Below are positions 1-5,202 of a DNA stretch of 7,647 nt, piece by piece. The notes below the pieces were generated by a model. The model saw nothing but the letters and a program-made list of their open reading frames with translations. It had not been told where the DNA came from and ran no database searches. This stretch comes from Candidatus Kaiserbacteria bacterium (GTDB lineage: Bacteria > Patescibacteriota > Minisyncoccia > Phycocordibacterales > UBA2100). Location of the stretch: NCBI GenBank assembly GCA_026985835.1, contig JALSPS010000089.1, positions 1 through 7,647 on the forward strand, in the 5' to 3' direction. Positions within the stretch are counted from its first letter, which is position 1, and each line of letters begins with the position of its first letter. The translations under genes were made by a program, and so were the position numbers.

Positions 1-376
1 TTAAAACAGCATCGGATACATCAACCATTTTATTAAAATCTGCTGTTGGATTTTTTATGTCCAAAATTACATCAACTGAACCAGTTGGTGGAATTTGCAT
101 ACCGGAAAGCCAATCATTGCGATCCGGATCAGGCAATCTTAAAAGCGTAATAAGATTATGATCACGTTTTTGACGCACAATCTCAATTCCTTCCTGAGCT
201 AAATATGACGCTATAACCTGATCTTTTGCATAATATGACGCAAAAAGACTCTGAGATGCAAGAGATAGTGGCGCAACAACGGAAACTGTCAAAATTAAAA
301 TCGCAACAAGTGTTTCAATCAATGTAAAGGCGACTGATGTTTTTTTATATTTAATTGTAAATTTGCACTTTTTCAT
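1..376 (-). CDS. Type IV pseudopilin / minor pilin, N-terminal part (3' end outside the window)
   Basis: The reading frame opens at ATG 376-374 and stays open to the window edge, giving 125 whole codons; the C-terminus is missing. Residues 1-16 form a basic leader (K2, K3, K5, K9, K11, K12) followed by the class III prepilin signature FTLIETLVA, with cleavage predicted between A16 and F17 and the Glu+5 at E21. A hydrophobic helix follows to about residue 38, then an amphipathic stretch with ASYLAQEGIEIVRQKRD, a motif style common in Parcubacteria-type minor pilins. Known family role: assembled or initiating subunit of the T4P or a related fibre, processed by PilD. The start lies 1 nt after the stop of the preceding pseudopilin, so co-transcription and translational coupling are likely. 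The residue before the cleavage site is Ala, not the usual Gly. The exact class (GspI/PilV-like or other) cannot be settled from the fragment. Confidence 0.85.
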   Translation of the reverse strand, partial: MKKCKFTIKYKKTSVAFTLIETLVAILILTVSVVAPLSLASQSLFASYYAKDQVIASYLAQEGIEIVRQKRDHNLITLLRLPDPDRNDWLSGMQIPPTGSVDVILDIKNPTADFNKMVDVSDAVL

Positions 377-377
377 A

Positions 378-1004
378 TTATATATCCAACAGGCGTTGAG
401 AAGCAGAGGTTTGAATTTCAAATTTTGTTTCTATGCGTTTTCTTACCCCAAATGGACTAAATGAGCTTGTTATTTTTGACCCTGCAACACCTTTAATAGA
501 CAAAACAACAAGAGGTTGTAATGTGTCGGTTCGATTTGTACCTGTCACATAAACCTCAAATGAAGTTATATCAACTTCAGGAGCAGTAATTGCAATTGGG
601 GTTTGTTTTGAATGCTTTGAACGAAAAATTCTGTGTATATTATTAAAATTCGGATCTTCAGCAACCCAATATACCCATTGATCATTCGGATCATTTCTAT
701 CTCCACCAAATGCTTCAAACGCAATCTGATCGCCGGCCGTTGCAACACAATCAGTCGGAGTAGATAAATTACCAATACCGCAATGATAATCTGAACCCAT
801 CCTGATTGCTCGCGCCATTCCATCAATTGCTATATTAAGATTATTCATTACGGATTGCATAGCTTGAGCTTTTTTATTTGCGTCAATTAAAGAAAGAAGC
901 GCTCCAATACTAACAACCATAACAATCGCGAAAAGAGCGGTGGCAACAAGAACCTCAACGAGGGTAAATGCCATATTTGTAGTTTTTTTTATTTGTTTAA
1001 ACAT
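378..1004 (-). CDS. Type IV pseudopilin / minor pilin (GspJ/PilW-like)
   Basis: A 208-residue prepilin-like protein. I place the start at ATG 1004-1002. A longer frame beginning at TTG 1031 exists, but it lengthens the overlap with pilD and uses a rare start. The leader MFKQIKKTTNMA is basic and is followed by FTLVEVLVATALF, with cleavage expected between A12 and F13 and Glu+5 at E17; a transmembrane helix runs to about residue 40. Next comes an amphipathic helix (MNNLNIAIDGMARAIRMG) typical of larger minor pilins and GspJ-like proteins. A globular domain follows with two cysteines (C75, C86) close enough for a disulfide. Family role: minor subunit that primes or decorates the pilus, cleaved by the adjacent PilD. 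The start overlaps the end of pilD by 8 nt (997-1004), and the next pseudopilin starts 1 nt after its stop, so translation is probably coupled. Ala rather than Gly at -1 is notable. The finer subclass is uncertain. Confidence 0.85.
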   Translation of the reverse strand: MFKQIKKTTNMAFTLVEVLVATALFAIVMVVSIGALLSLIDANKKAQAMQSVMNNLNIAIDGMARAIRMGSDYHCGIGNLSTPTDCVATAGDQIAFEAFGGDRNDPNDQWVYWVAEDPNFNNIHRIFRSKHSKQTPIAITAPEVDITSFEVYVTGTNRTDTLQPLVVLSIKGVAGSKITSSFSPFGVRKRIETKFEIQTSASQRLLDI

Positions 1005-1821
1005 AACTACCAATTTTGTAAATAACTTCAATATACCAATTATTTGCTCCCATAAGCCATATTAAGATAAATGCAAAAATTAAAAATGGGCCAAACGGGA
1101 TAGCTGCTTTCATTATACTACTTTTTACCAATCCACTCAAATAATGATGTGTGCATATCTTTTGCTTAATAAATAAAACCAAGCCATACATAGAGCCAAG
1201 AACTGATGCATATGTTATTAAAATAACGGTATTAAAAAAACCTAAAAATGCCCCTAACACAAACATTAATTTTGCATCACCAAACCCTATTGCTTTACCC
1301 TTTGAAAAATACCAAAGTAATGCAATCGGTAAAGAAACTATCAGTGAACCGAAAAACATATCTAAAAAGAAAATGTTTTTCATATCTGTATATTTTAAAA
1401 AATCAACCATCTTCCATAAAATAACAATCAAAAGTAATAATATGATTGCTGAATTTGGAATAATCTTATGCCTAATATCATATACCGTTATAAAAATCAA
1501 AGTTAAAGATAATCCTATTGCTAAAATATTTTGTGAGAAATTAAAATTATTTAACCATATCAAATAAAAAATTATACCGGTTAATAATTCAACCAACGGA
1601 TACTGCAAAGAAATTTTAGCGTCACACTTTCTGCATCTTCCATTTAGAAAAAGAAATGAAAAAACCGGAATAAGTTCAAACCACTTCAACCTGTGTCCAC
1701 AGGTTGCGCAACTACTTCTACCGGAAATAGACTTACCCGTATTATATCTCAAAATAACAACATTCAGAAAGCTTCCTAAAATTAAACCAAAAATAAAATA
1801 TAAAATTCCAAATAACATCAT
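997..1821 (-). CDS. pilD: Prepilin peptidase / N-methyltransferase (PilD, GspO family)
   Basis: A 274-residue polytopic inner-membrane aspartic protease that removes the leader of prepilins and methylates the new N-terminal Phe. The N-terminal segment GSFLNVVILR (about 16-25) is characteristic. The cytoplasmic zinc loop retains all four cysteines as C38-x2-C41 and C63-x2-C66, with the typical ELIPVFSFLFLNGRCRKC between and around them, so the methyltransferase half looks intact. Catalytic aspartates are D115 in YDIRHKIIPN and D182 in GFGD (179-182), with the conserved IPFGPFL near 241-247. About seven to eight hydrophobic helices fill the rest. Length and motif order match complete family members. 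Substrates are encoded on both sides: the prepilin gene just upstream and two pseudopilins downstream. It starts after the pilin terminator and probably has its own promoter (1826-1831). A second ATG directly follows the first (1818-1816). Confidence 0.95.
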   Translation of the reverse strand: MMLFGILYFIFGLILGSFLNVVILRYNTGKSISGRSSCATCGHRLKWFELIPVFSFLFLNGRCRKCDAKISLQYPLVELLTGIIFYLIWLNNFNFSQNILAIGLSLTLIFITVYDIRHKIIPNSAIILLLLIVILWKMVDFLKYTDMKNIFFLDMFFGSLIVSLPIALLWYFSKGKAIGFGDAKLMFVLGAFLGFFNTVILITYASVLGSMYGLVLFIKQKICTHHYLSGLVKSSIMKAAIPFGPFLIFAFILIWLMGANNWYIEVIYKIGSYV

Positions 1822-1825
1822 TTAT

Positions 1826-1831
1826 ATTATA
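1826..1831 (-). promoter_or_regulatory. Putative -10 box for pilD
   Basis: The minus strand reads TATAAT, a perfect sigma-70 -10 hexamer, ending 4 nt before the first ATG of pilD and 7 nt before the second. It follows the pilin terminator immediately, a logical place for a new promoter. No convincing -35 element is seen at 16-18 bp; that region lies in the terminator loop. If used, the transcript would begin at or inside the start codon pair and be leaderless. The context AATGTA-T-AATATA closely matches the box upstream of pilT (AATGTA-G-AATATA). Confidence 0.5.
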
Positions 1832-1836
1832 CATTA

Positions 1837-1866
1837 AAACCCCGCAGTTGCATAACAGCGGGGTTT
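1837..1866 (-). terminator. Intrinsic terminator after the prepilin gene
   Basis: A perfect 9-bp inverted repeat (AAACCCCGC at 1837-1845 and GCGGGGTTT at 1858-1866) with a 12-nt loop begins 17 nt past the prepilin stop codon. The loop can add three further pairs (GTT/AAC) beyond an A-A mismatch. On the minus strand the GC-rich stem is followed by TTTTAATG, a short U-rich tail. The stem is the most GC-rich element in an AT-rich gap, and its position fits a factor-independent terminator for the pilin transcript. The stem is nearly symmetric and could act on the other strand too, but no gene there would need it. Confidence 0.8.
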
Positions 1867-1883
1867 ATAAAACAATAAAACCA

Positions 1884-2324
1884 CTATGGCATTACACAGT
1901 ATTCTCTTTCAGCGGTATTGCTACCTGTATCTTGAGTTCCACAGTTAACAGATGTTGACTCATCAGAATTATCAATATCTGTTTTTAACACGGCATTGTA
2001 ATTTTCAAGTGTAGCACCCAACACATAGCTTGAACTTGTTGATGTTGTTGCATAACTATAATCTGCATTTGTTTTTGGATCCTTTGGTAAAACCGGAATA
2101 TAATCAGATACCAAAGAACTCAAATTGGTAGGGTATGATGAATTAGTATCATTATACATCTCAAGCGCAAGTTGCAATTGCTTCAAATCAGCAATACGAC
2201 GGGCATCCCTTGCTTTCTTCCTTGCGCTATTCAAACTAGCCAATACAACTGAAGAAAGTATACCAATAATCGCTATAACAACGAGTAACTCTATCAAAGT
2301 AAAACCTTTGTTATTTTTAAACAT
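1884..2324 (-). CDS. Major-type type IV prepilin
   Basis: A 146-residue prepilin with a very short 7-residue leader (MFKNNKG) and the canonical site G7|FTLIELLVVIAIIGILSSVV; Glu+5 is E12. The hydrophobic N-helix (8-29) leads into the charged amphipathic segment SARKKARDARRIADLKQLQLAL (33-54), which is typical of Parcubacteria pilins, and then the GspG-like VLPKDPKTNADYSYA region (78-92). The C-terminal third is rich in Ser, Thr and Asn and ends EYCVMP. C128 and C143 are the only cysteines and could form a D-region disulfide. After cleavage by PilD this would be the main fibre subunit; the canonical Gly at -1, unlike the two downstream pseudopilins, supports that. The gene sits between a 99-bp gap with a promoter-like box and a strong terminator, so it can be transcribed alone and at high level. 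Major-subunit status is inferred from context. Confidence 0.9.
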   Translation of the reverse strand: MFKNNKGFTLIELLVVIAIIGILSSVVLASLNSARKKARDARRIADLKQLQLALEMYNDTNSSYPTNLSSLVSDYIPVLPKDPKTNADYSYATTSTSSSYVLGATLENYNAVLKTDIDNSDESTSVNCGTQDTGSNTAEREYCVMP

Positions 2325-2367
2325 AATTAATTTATTAAAACTTATAATCCAATAGCTTTCGACCTGC

Positions 2368-2421
2368 TATCCACACAATTATAAACATATTTTCAGAAAA
2401 ATAATACAGCAACTGTGGATA
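2368..2421. repeat. Inverted repeat TATCCACA / TGTGGATA flanking the pilin -10 box
   Basis: Perfect 8-bp arms lie at 2368-2375 (TATCCACA on the plus strand) and 2414-2421 (TGTGGATA), separated by 38 nt that contain the putative pilin -10 box. The right arm extends to TGTGGATAA (2414-2422), whose complement TTATCCACA is a perfect match to the classical DnaA-box consensus. The left arm extends to CTATCCACA, one mismatch from it. This could be a paired operator or DnaA-binding site over the pilin promoter. It is unlikely to be a terminator for pilC because no U-run follows. Function is inferred. Confidence 0.45.
2378..2383 (-). promoter_or_regulatory. Putative -10 box for the prepilin transcript
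   Basis: The minus strand reads TATAAT within the 99-bp gap between pilC and the prepilin gene, preceded by ATGTT (TG two bases upstream rather than the exact extended -10 spacing). Initiation would be expected near 2371, leaving a 5' leader of roughly 45 nt before ATG 2324. No good -35 hexamer is seen at 16-18 bp. A weaker TATAAG at 2341-2346 is an alternative. The gap position and the downstream terminator support an independent pilin transcript. Confidence 0.45.
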
Positions 2422-2422
2422 A
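2411..2422. promoter_or_regulatory. Shared intergenic element AACTGTGGATAA, copy 1 (upstream of pilin)
   Basis: This 12-mer matches AACTGTTGATAA at 4744-4755 in 11 of 12 positions and in the same orientation. It lies just past the pilC stop, 87-98 nt upstream of the prepilin ATG. Its last nine bases are a perfect reverse-complement DnaA box. It is a candidate protein-binding site. Confidence 0.4.
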
Positions 2423-2423
2423 G

Positions 2424-3632
2424 TCAGACACCTGCGGATATATTATAAATTGGCACAAGTACTGAAGCTAGTAATAATCCAACTCCAAGACCAAGCATAA
2501 CAATCATAAGTGGCTCAATAAGGGAAATCAGAGTGGAAATAGCATTATCAACTTCCCTTCTGTAAAACTTTGCGATAGTTGATAGTATGCTACTTAAATC
2601 ACCAGTCTCATCACCAACTTTTATCATTGCAACCAAAATTCCCGGGAATTCCGGATGCTTTGAAAAAGCATCCTCTATAGAATGTCCAGTCTTAACATCT
2701 TCGGCAACTTTTTTTAGAATCTGCTCGTAAACTGGATCACCTATAACAGTTCCTGCAATCTCAATACCCCTAACAAAAGATATTCCACTCTTTAATGTTG
2801 TACTTAAACTATCTGCCAAGCGCGACATATAGAGTTTTCTATATAAATCACCAACGTAGGGTATATTCAACCTTGCCCTTGCCATATATTGTTTGCCCTC
2901 CTGCGTTGTTGCATAACGATATAAAAATACCCCACCAAGCACTATACCAACCAATATGAGCAAGATATAATTACTTAAAAAGTTTGATAGTCCGATAACA
3001 AATTTAGTGTATGTTGGTATTTTGTTCCCTGACTCCTCAAGAATTGCAGATAATTTTGGAATAACAGTTGTAAGCATTAAAACCATAACCGCAATAAATG
3101 TTACAATCACGAAGGCCGGATATATTAAAGCGTTTCTCGCCTTTGTTGTTACCGTATAACTTTTATCAATATACTCCGCCAAAAATGCAAATGTCTCATC
3201 AAGTCTTCCTGTTTCTTCTCCAGAGCGAACCATATTTATATAAAATTTTGAAAAAATTTTCGGATGTTTTGCAAGCGCATCAGAAATGTTTGAACCACTT
3301 TGCAAATCATTTGCAATTTCGGTGAGTACTTTTTGCAAAGCCGGGTTATCAGACTCTGCGGCAAGTAACCTAAATGCGCGCAGTGCGCTAACTTGCGCCT
3401 CAAATAAAGTCATTATTTCTTGCGATAAAAGAACTATTTCTTTTTGTTTAACTTTCGAAAAAAATCCCAAATCTTTATCAAATAAAGACTTTTTTTCTGA
3501 AGAAACAACAGATGTGACAATAAGACCTCTTCTTTGAAGAGCGCTAATCGCAACATCTCTTGATACGGCATCTATCATACCGACGCGTTCTTTTCCATCT
3601 TTATCTGTTCCAGTATATTTAAAAAGTGCCAT
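2424..3632 (-). CDS. pilC: Type IV pilus inner-membrane platform protein (PilC, GspF family)
   Basis: A 402-residue complete GspF/PilC protein, the usual family length. The N-terminal MALFKYTGTDKDGKERVGMIDA is the standard opening (Y6xG8xD10xxGK), followed by two GspF domains. The first has FEAQVSALRAFRLLA and the hallmark SGEETGRLDE (137-146); the second has LYMSRLADSLSTTLKSGIS and VGDETGDLSSIL (339-350). Three transmembrane helices are predicted near 168-193, 218-239 and 371-397, giving cytoplasmic globular domains that would contact PilB and PilT. The C-terminus PIYNISAGV is typical. Role: converts ATPase rotation or motion into pilin insertion and removal. It begins 9 nt after the pilT stop with no Shine-Dalgarno, so it is probably co-transcribed with pilT. 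It ends with TGA, showing that TGA is a stop in this organism. Confidence 0.96.
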   Translation of the reverse strand: MALFKYTGTDKDGKERVGMIDAVSRDVAISALQRRGLIVTSVVSSEKKSLFDKDLGFFSKVKQKEIVLLSQEIMTLFEAQVSALRAFRLLAAESDNPALQKVLTEIANDLQSGSNISDALAKHPKIFSKFYINMVRSGEETGRLDETFAFLAEYIDKSYTVTTKARNALIYPAFVIVTFIAVMVLMLTTVIPKLSAILEESGNKIPTYTKFVIGLSNFLSNYILLILVGIVLGGVFLYRYATTQEGKQYMARARLNIPYVGDLYRKLYMSRLADSLSTTLKSGISFVRGIEIAGTVIGDPVYEQILKKVAEDVKTGHSIEDAFSKHPEFPGILVAMIKVGDETGDLSSILSTIAKFYRREVDNAISTLISLIEPLMIVMLGLGVGLLLASVLVPIYNISAGV

Positions 3633-3641
3633 AATTAATAA

Positions 3642-4703
3642 CTATAATAATTTTTCCAATAATTTTGGATTTAAAGAAAATTGATAAGCTGTTTCGGGAG
3701 TGATTTCTCCCCTTGCAACAAGCTCAGAAAGAGAGTGGTTCATATCTATCATTCCATCTTCCGCGCTTGTTTCTATAACGGTATTTATTTCATGTGTCCG
3801 TTTTTCACGAATCAAGTTAGCAATAGCCTTATTCGCAATCATAAGCTCATATGCCGGCACGCGCCCTCCACCTATTCTGGGAACAAGTCTTTGTGAGAAA
3901 ATTCCGACAAGGGCCGAACTTAACTGTATGCGAATCTGATCTTGCTGATTTGCGGGAAAAGTATCAATAATTCTATCTATTGTTTGAGCCGCATCATTTG
4001 TATGGAGTGTTGAAAATACCAAGTGTCCCGTCTCAGCAGCGGTAACAGCCGCAGCCATGGTTTCAGGGCCACGCATCTCACCAATCAAAAGAACATCTAT
4101 ATCTTGACGAAAAGCGCTACGAAGCGCCGTAGCAAAATTAGCGGTATCAAGCCTAACCTCTCGTTGATCTACAAGCGATAACTCAGGTTCAAAAACATAT
4201 TCAATCGGATCTTCTATTGTTACGATATGAGTGGCTCTTTCTTTATTTATTATATCTATAAGAGCGGCAAGAGTCGTTGTTTTACCCTGTCCAACCGGCC
4301 CAACAACTAAAAAGAATCCTTGTTCAATACGAGCAAATGTTTCAAGAATAGGAGGCAGATTTAATTCTGAAATTGTTCTTATTTTATTTGGTATCAACCT
4401 CATCACAACTCCAATCTTTCCTTGCTGAAAAAATGCATTGCACCTAAATCTTTCTCCTGTTTTTATATTGTAAGAAAAATCCGCTTCTTTTGTCTGTACA
4501 AAATTTTTAAACTTTTCCTTTCCCATTAAGAGCTCCGCTAAGGAAAAAGTATCATCTGCATTCAAAATTGCCTCTTTTTTAAGGGGTAATAAATTCCCAT
4601 CAACCCTAATGGTTGGATAAGAATCCGCAGATATATGCAAATCAGATCCGCCCTCATGTATAACAACATTTATAAATTTTGTAAGAAGTTTTTTATAATC
4701 CAT
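3642..4703 (-). CDS. pilT: Type IV pilus retraction-type ATPase (PilT)
   Basis: A 353-residue cytoplasmic GspE-family hexameric ATPase that would power pilus retraction. The N-terminal PAS-like domain carries GSDLHI (19-24). The core shows Walker A GPVGQGKT (135-142), Asp box IEDPIEY (163-169), Walker B DIDVLLIGE with E209, and His box GHLVFSTLHT (226-235), then TIDRIIDTFP and a PilT-specific C-terminal region. The absence of a long N-terminal MshEN domain and of the CxxC region, together with length and the AIxNLIRE motif, favours PilT over PilB. Two departures stand out. Walker A has V and Q where PilT/PilB proteins usually have T and S. The retraction motif AIRNLIRE reads AIANLIRE (293-300), losing its first Arg. 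Catalytic residues are otherwise present. It lies between the receiver gene and pilC, with a TAGAAT box 6 nt before the start. Confidence 0.94.
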   Translation of the reverse strand: MDYKKLLTKFINVVIHEGGSDLHISADSYPTIRVDGNLLPLKKEAILNADDTFSLAELLMGKEKFKNFVQTKEADFSYNIKTGERFRCNAFFQQGKIGVVMRLIPNKIRTISELNLPPILETFARIEQGFFLVVGPVGQGKTTTLAALIDIINKERATHIVTIEDPIEYVFEPELSLVDQREVRLDTANFATALRSAFRQDIDVLLIGEMRGPETMAAAVTAAETGHLVFSTLHTNDAAQTIDRIIDTFPANQQDQIRIQLSSALVGIFSQRLVPRIGGGRVPAYELMIANKAIANLIREKRTHEINTVIETSAEDGMIDMNHSLSELVARGEITPETAYQFSLNPKLLEKLL

Positions 4704-4709
4704 ACATAT

Positions 4710-4715
4710 ATTCTA
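4710..4715 (-). promoter_or_regulatory. Putative -10 box for pilT (leaderless)
   Basis: The minus strand reads TAGAAT, one base off the -10 consensus at its most variable position, ending exactly 6 nt before the pilT ATG. A weak TTGGTT at 4734-4739 lies 18 bp upstream as a possible -35. Transcription would start at or next to the A of ATG. The 79-bp gap after the receiver gene gives room for a promoter and holds no gene. Confidence 0.5.
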
Positions 4716-4743
4716 CATTAAAAATAAAATAGAAACCAATGAA

Positions 4744-4755
4744 AACTGTTGATAA
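4744..4755. promoter_or_regulatory. Shared intergenic element AACTGTTGATAA, copy 2 (upstream of pilT)
   Basis: The plus strand reads AACTGTTGATAA, 11 of 12 positions identical to the copy at 2411-2422 upstream of the prepilin gene. It sits about 29 bp upstream of the pilT -10 box, around the -40 region. AACTGT is repeated directly 10 bp on, at 4754-4759. The reverse complement contains TTATCAACA, one mismatch from a consensus DnaA box. Confidence 0.35.
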
Positions 4756-4782
4756 CTGTGGCTTATGTAGTTTAACAAAATT

Positions 4783-5184
4783 TTATTTTCCGGCTTTATG
4801 TTTTGAAATCAATCCTTCTATTATTGACAGAACTTCTGTTGGAATTGTATTTGCCTTTATAATATGACCTATCGCGCCAAGTTCTCGGGCGCGCTCTAAA
4901 TCTTCACTCTCGCTTTGATTTGACAGTACTATTATAGCCGCATCTCCCGCCAAATTTTCATCTTTAACCATCTGTAAAAATGTAAATCCATCAATTTTTG
5001 GCATAATCAAATCTGTTATGATTGCATCTGGGTTAAAACCTTCACGAAGTATTTCAATTGCTTCCTCGGCATCAGAAACAGGCCTAAAATCGTGTCCGGC
5101 TTGAGTAAATTTCATACTATACATATCAATGACAAATTCATCATCGTCCAAAAAAAGTATTTTATATTTCGGCTTATCATTCAT
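4783..5184 (-). CDS. Stand-alone CheY-like response regulator receiver
   Basis: A 133-residue single receiver domain with no output domain. Phosphorylation residues are all visible: acidic cluster D13-D14-D15 after KILFL, phosphoacceptor D58 in ITDLIMPKIDG, the Ser switch S88 in IVLSNQ, and K110 in HIIKAN. The usual Pro after the conserved Lys is absent, as in many CPR receivers that read KAN. Length equals a bare receiver, so it should act by protein contact, as CheY or PilG/PilH do, rather than by binding DNA. Its position between pilB and pilT, the extension and retraction motors, suggests it influences motor choice or pilus activity; that is inference. No histidine kinase is encoded in the window. 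It begins 18 nt after the pilB stop, with an extended -10 box 6 nt before the ATG. Confidence 0.93.
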   Translation of the reverse strand: MNDKPKYKILFLDDDEFVIDMYSMKFTQAGHDFRPVSDAEEAIEILREGFNPDAIITDLIMPKIDGFTFLQMVKDENLAGDAAIIVLSNQSESEDLERARELGAIGHIIKANTIPTEVLSIIEGLISKHKAGK

Positions 5185-5190
5185 ACGCTG

Positions 5191-5196
5191 ATTATA
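5191..5196 (-). promoter_or_regulatory. Extended -10 promoter for the receiver gene (leaderless)
   Basis: The minus strand reads TGATATAAT, a perfect extended -10 (TGn plus TATAAT). The hexamer ends exactly 6 nt before the ATG at 5184, in the 18-nt gap after pilB. An extended -10 can work without a -35, and none is seen. Initiation would fall at or within a base or two of the start codon, predicting a leaderless mRNA. This is the best promoter match in the window. Confidence 0.6.
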
Positions 5197-5202
5197 TCAT
5201 AA

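Noticed and set aside
1005..1031. Longer pseudopilin start at TTG 1031
   Set aside because: It would add nine residues to the leader, use TTG, and deepen the overlap with pilD to 35 nt; ATG 1004 gives a normal leader length.
1151..1567. Plus-strand open frame of 138 codons opposite pilD, and several shorter plus-strand frames opposite pilC, pilT and pilB
   Set aside because: All are antisense to well-supported genes, have no recognisable domains, and look like shadows of AT-rich membrane-protein codons.
1688..1705. 18-bp near-palindrome AACCTGTGTCCACAGGTT
   Set aside because: It lies within pilD and encodes the conserved zinc-loop residues CGHRL; the arms are explained by codons, and there is no adjacent U-run or boundary.
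2637..2673. Palindrome AATTCCCGGGAATT followed by an 8-bp-stem hairpin (GGATGCTT / AAGCATCC)
   Set aside because: Both are inside pilC, encoding the conserved DAFSKHPEFPG segment. No U-tract follows on the minus strand, so a terminator is unlikely and coding constraint is the simpler reading.
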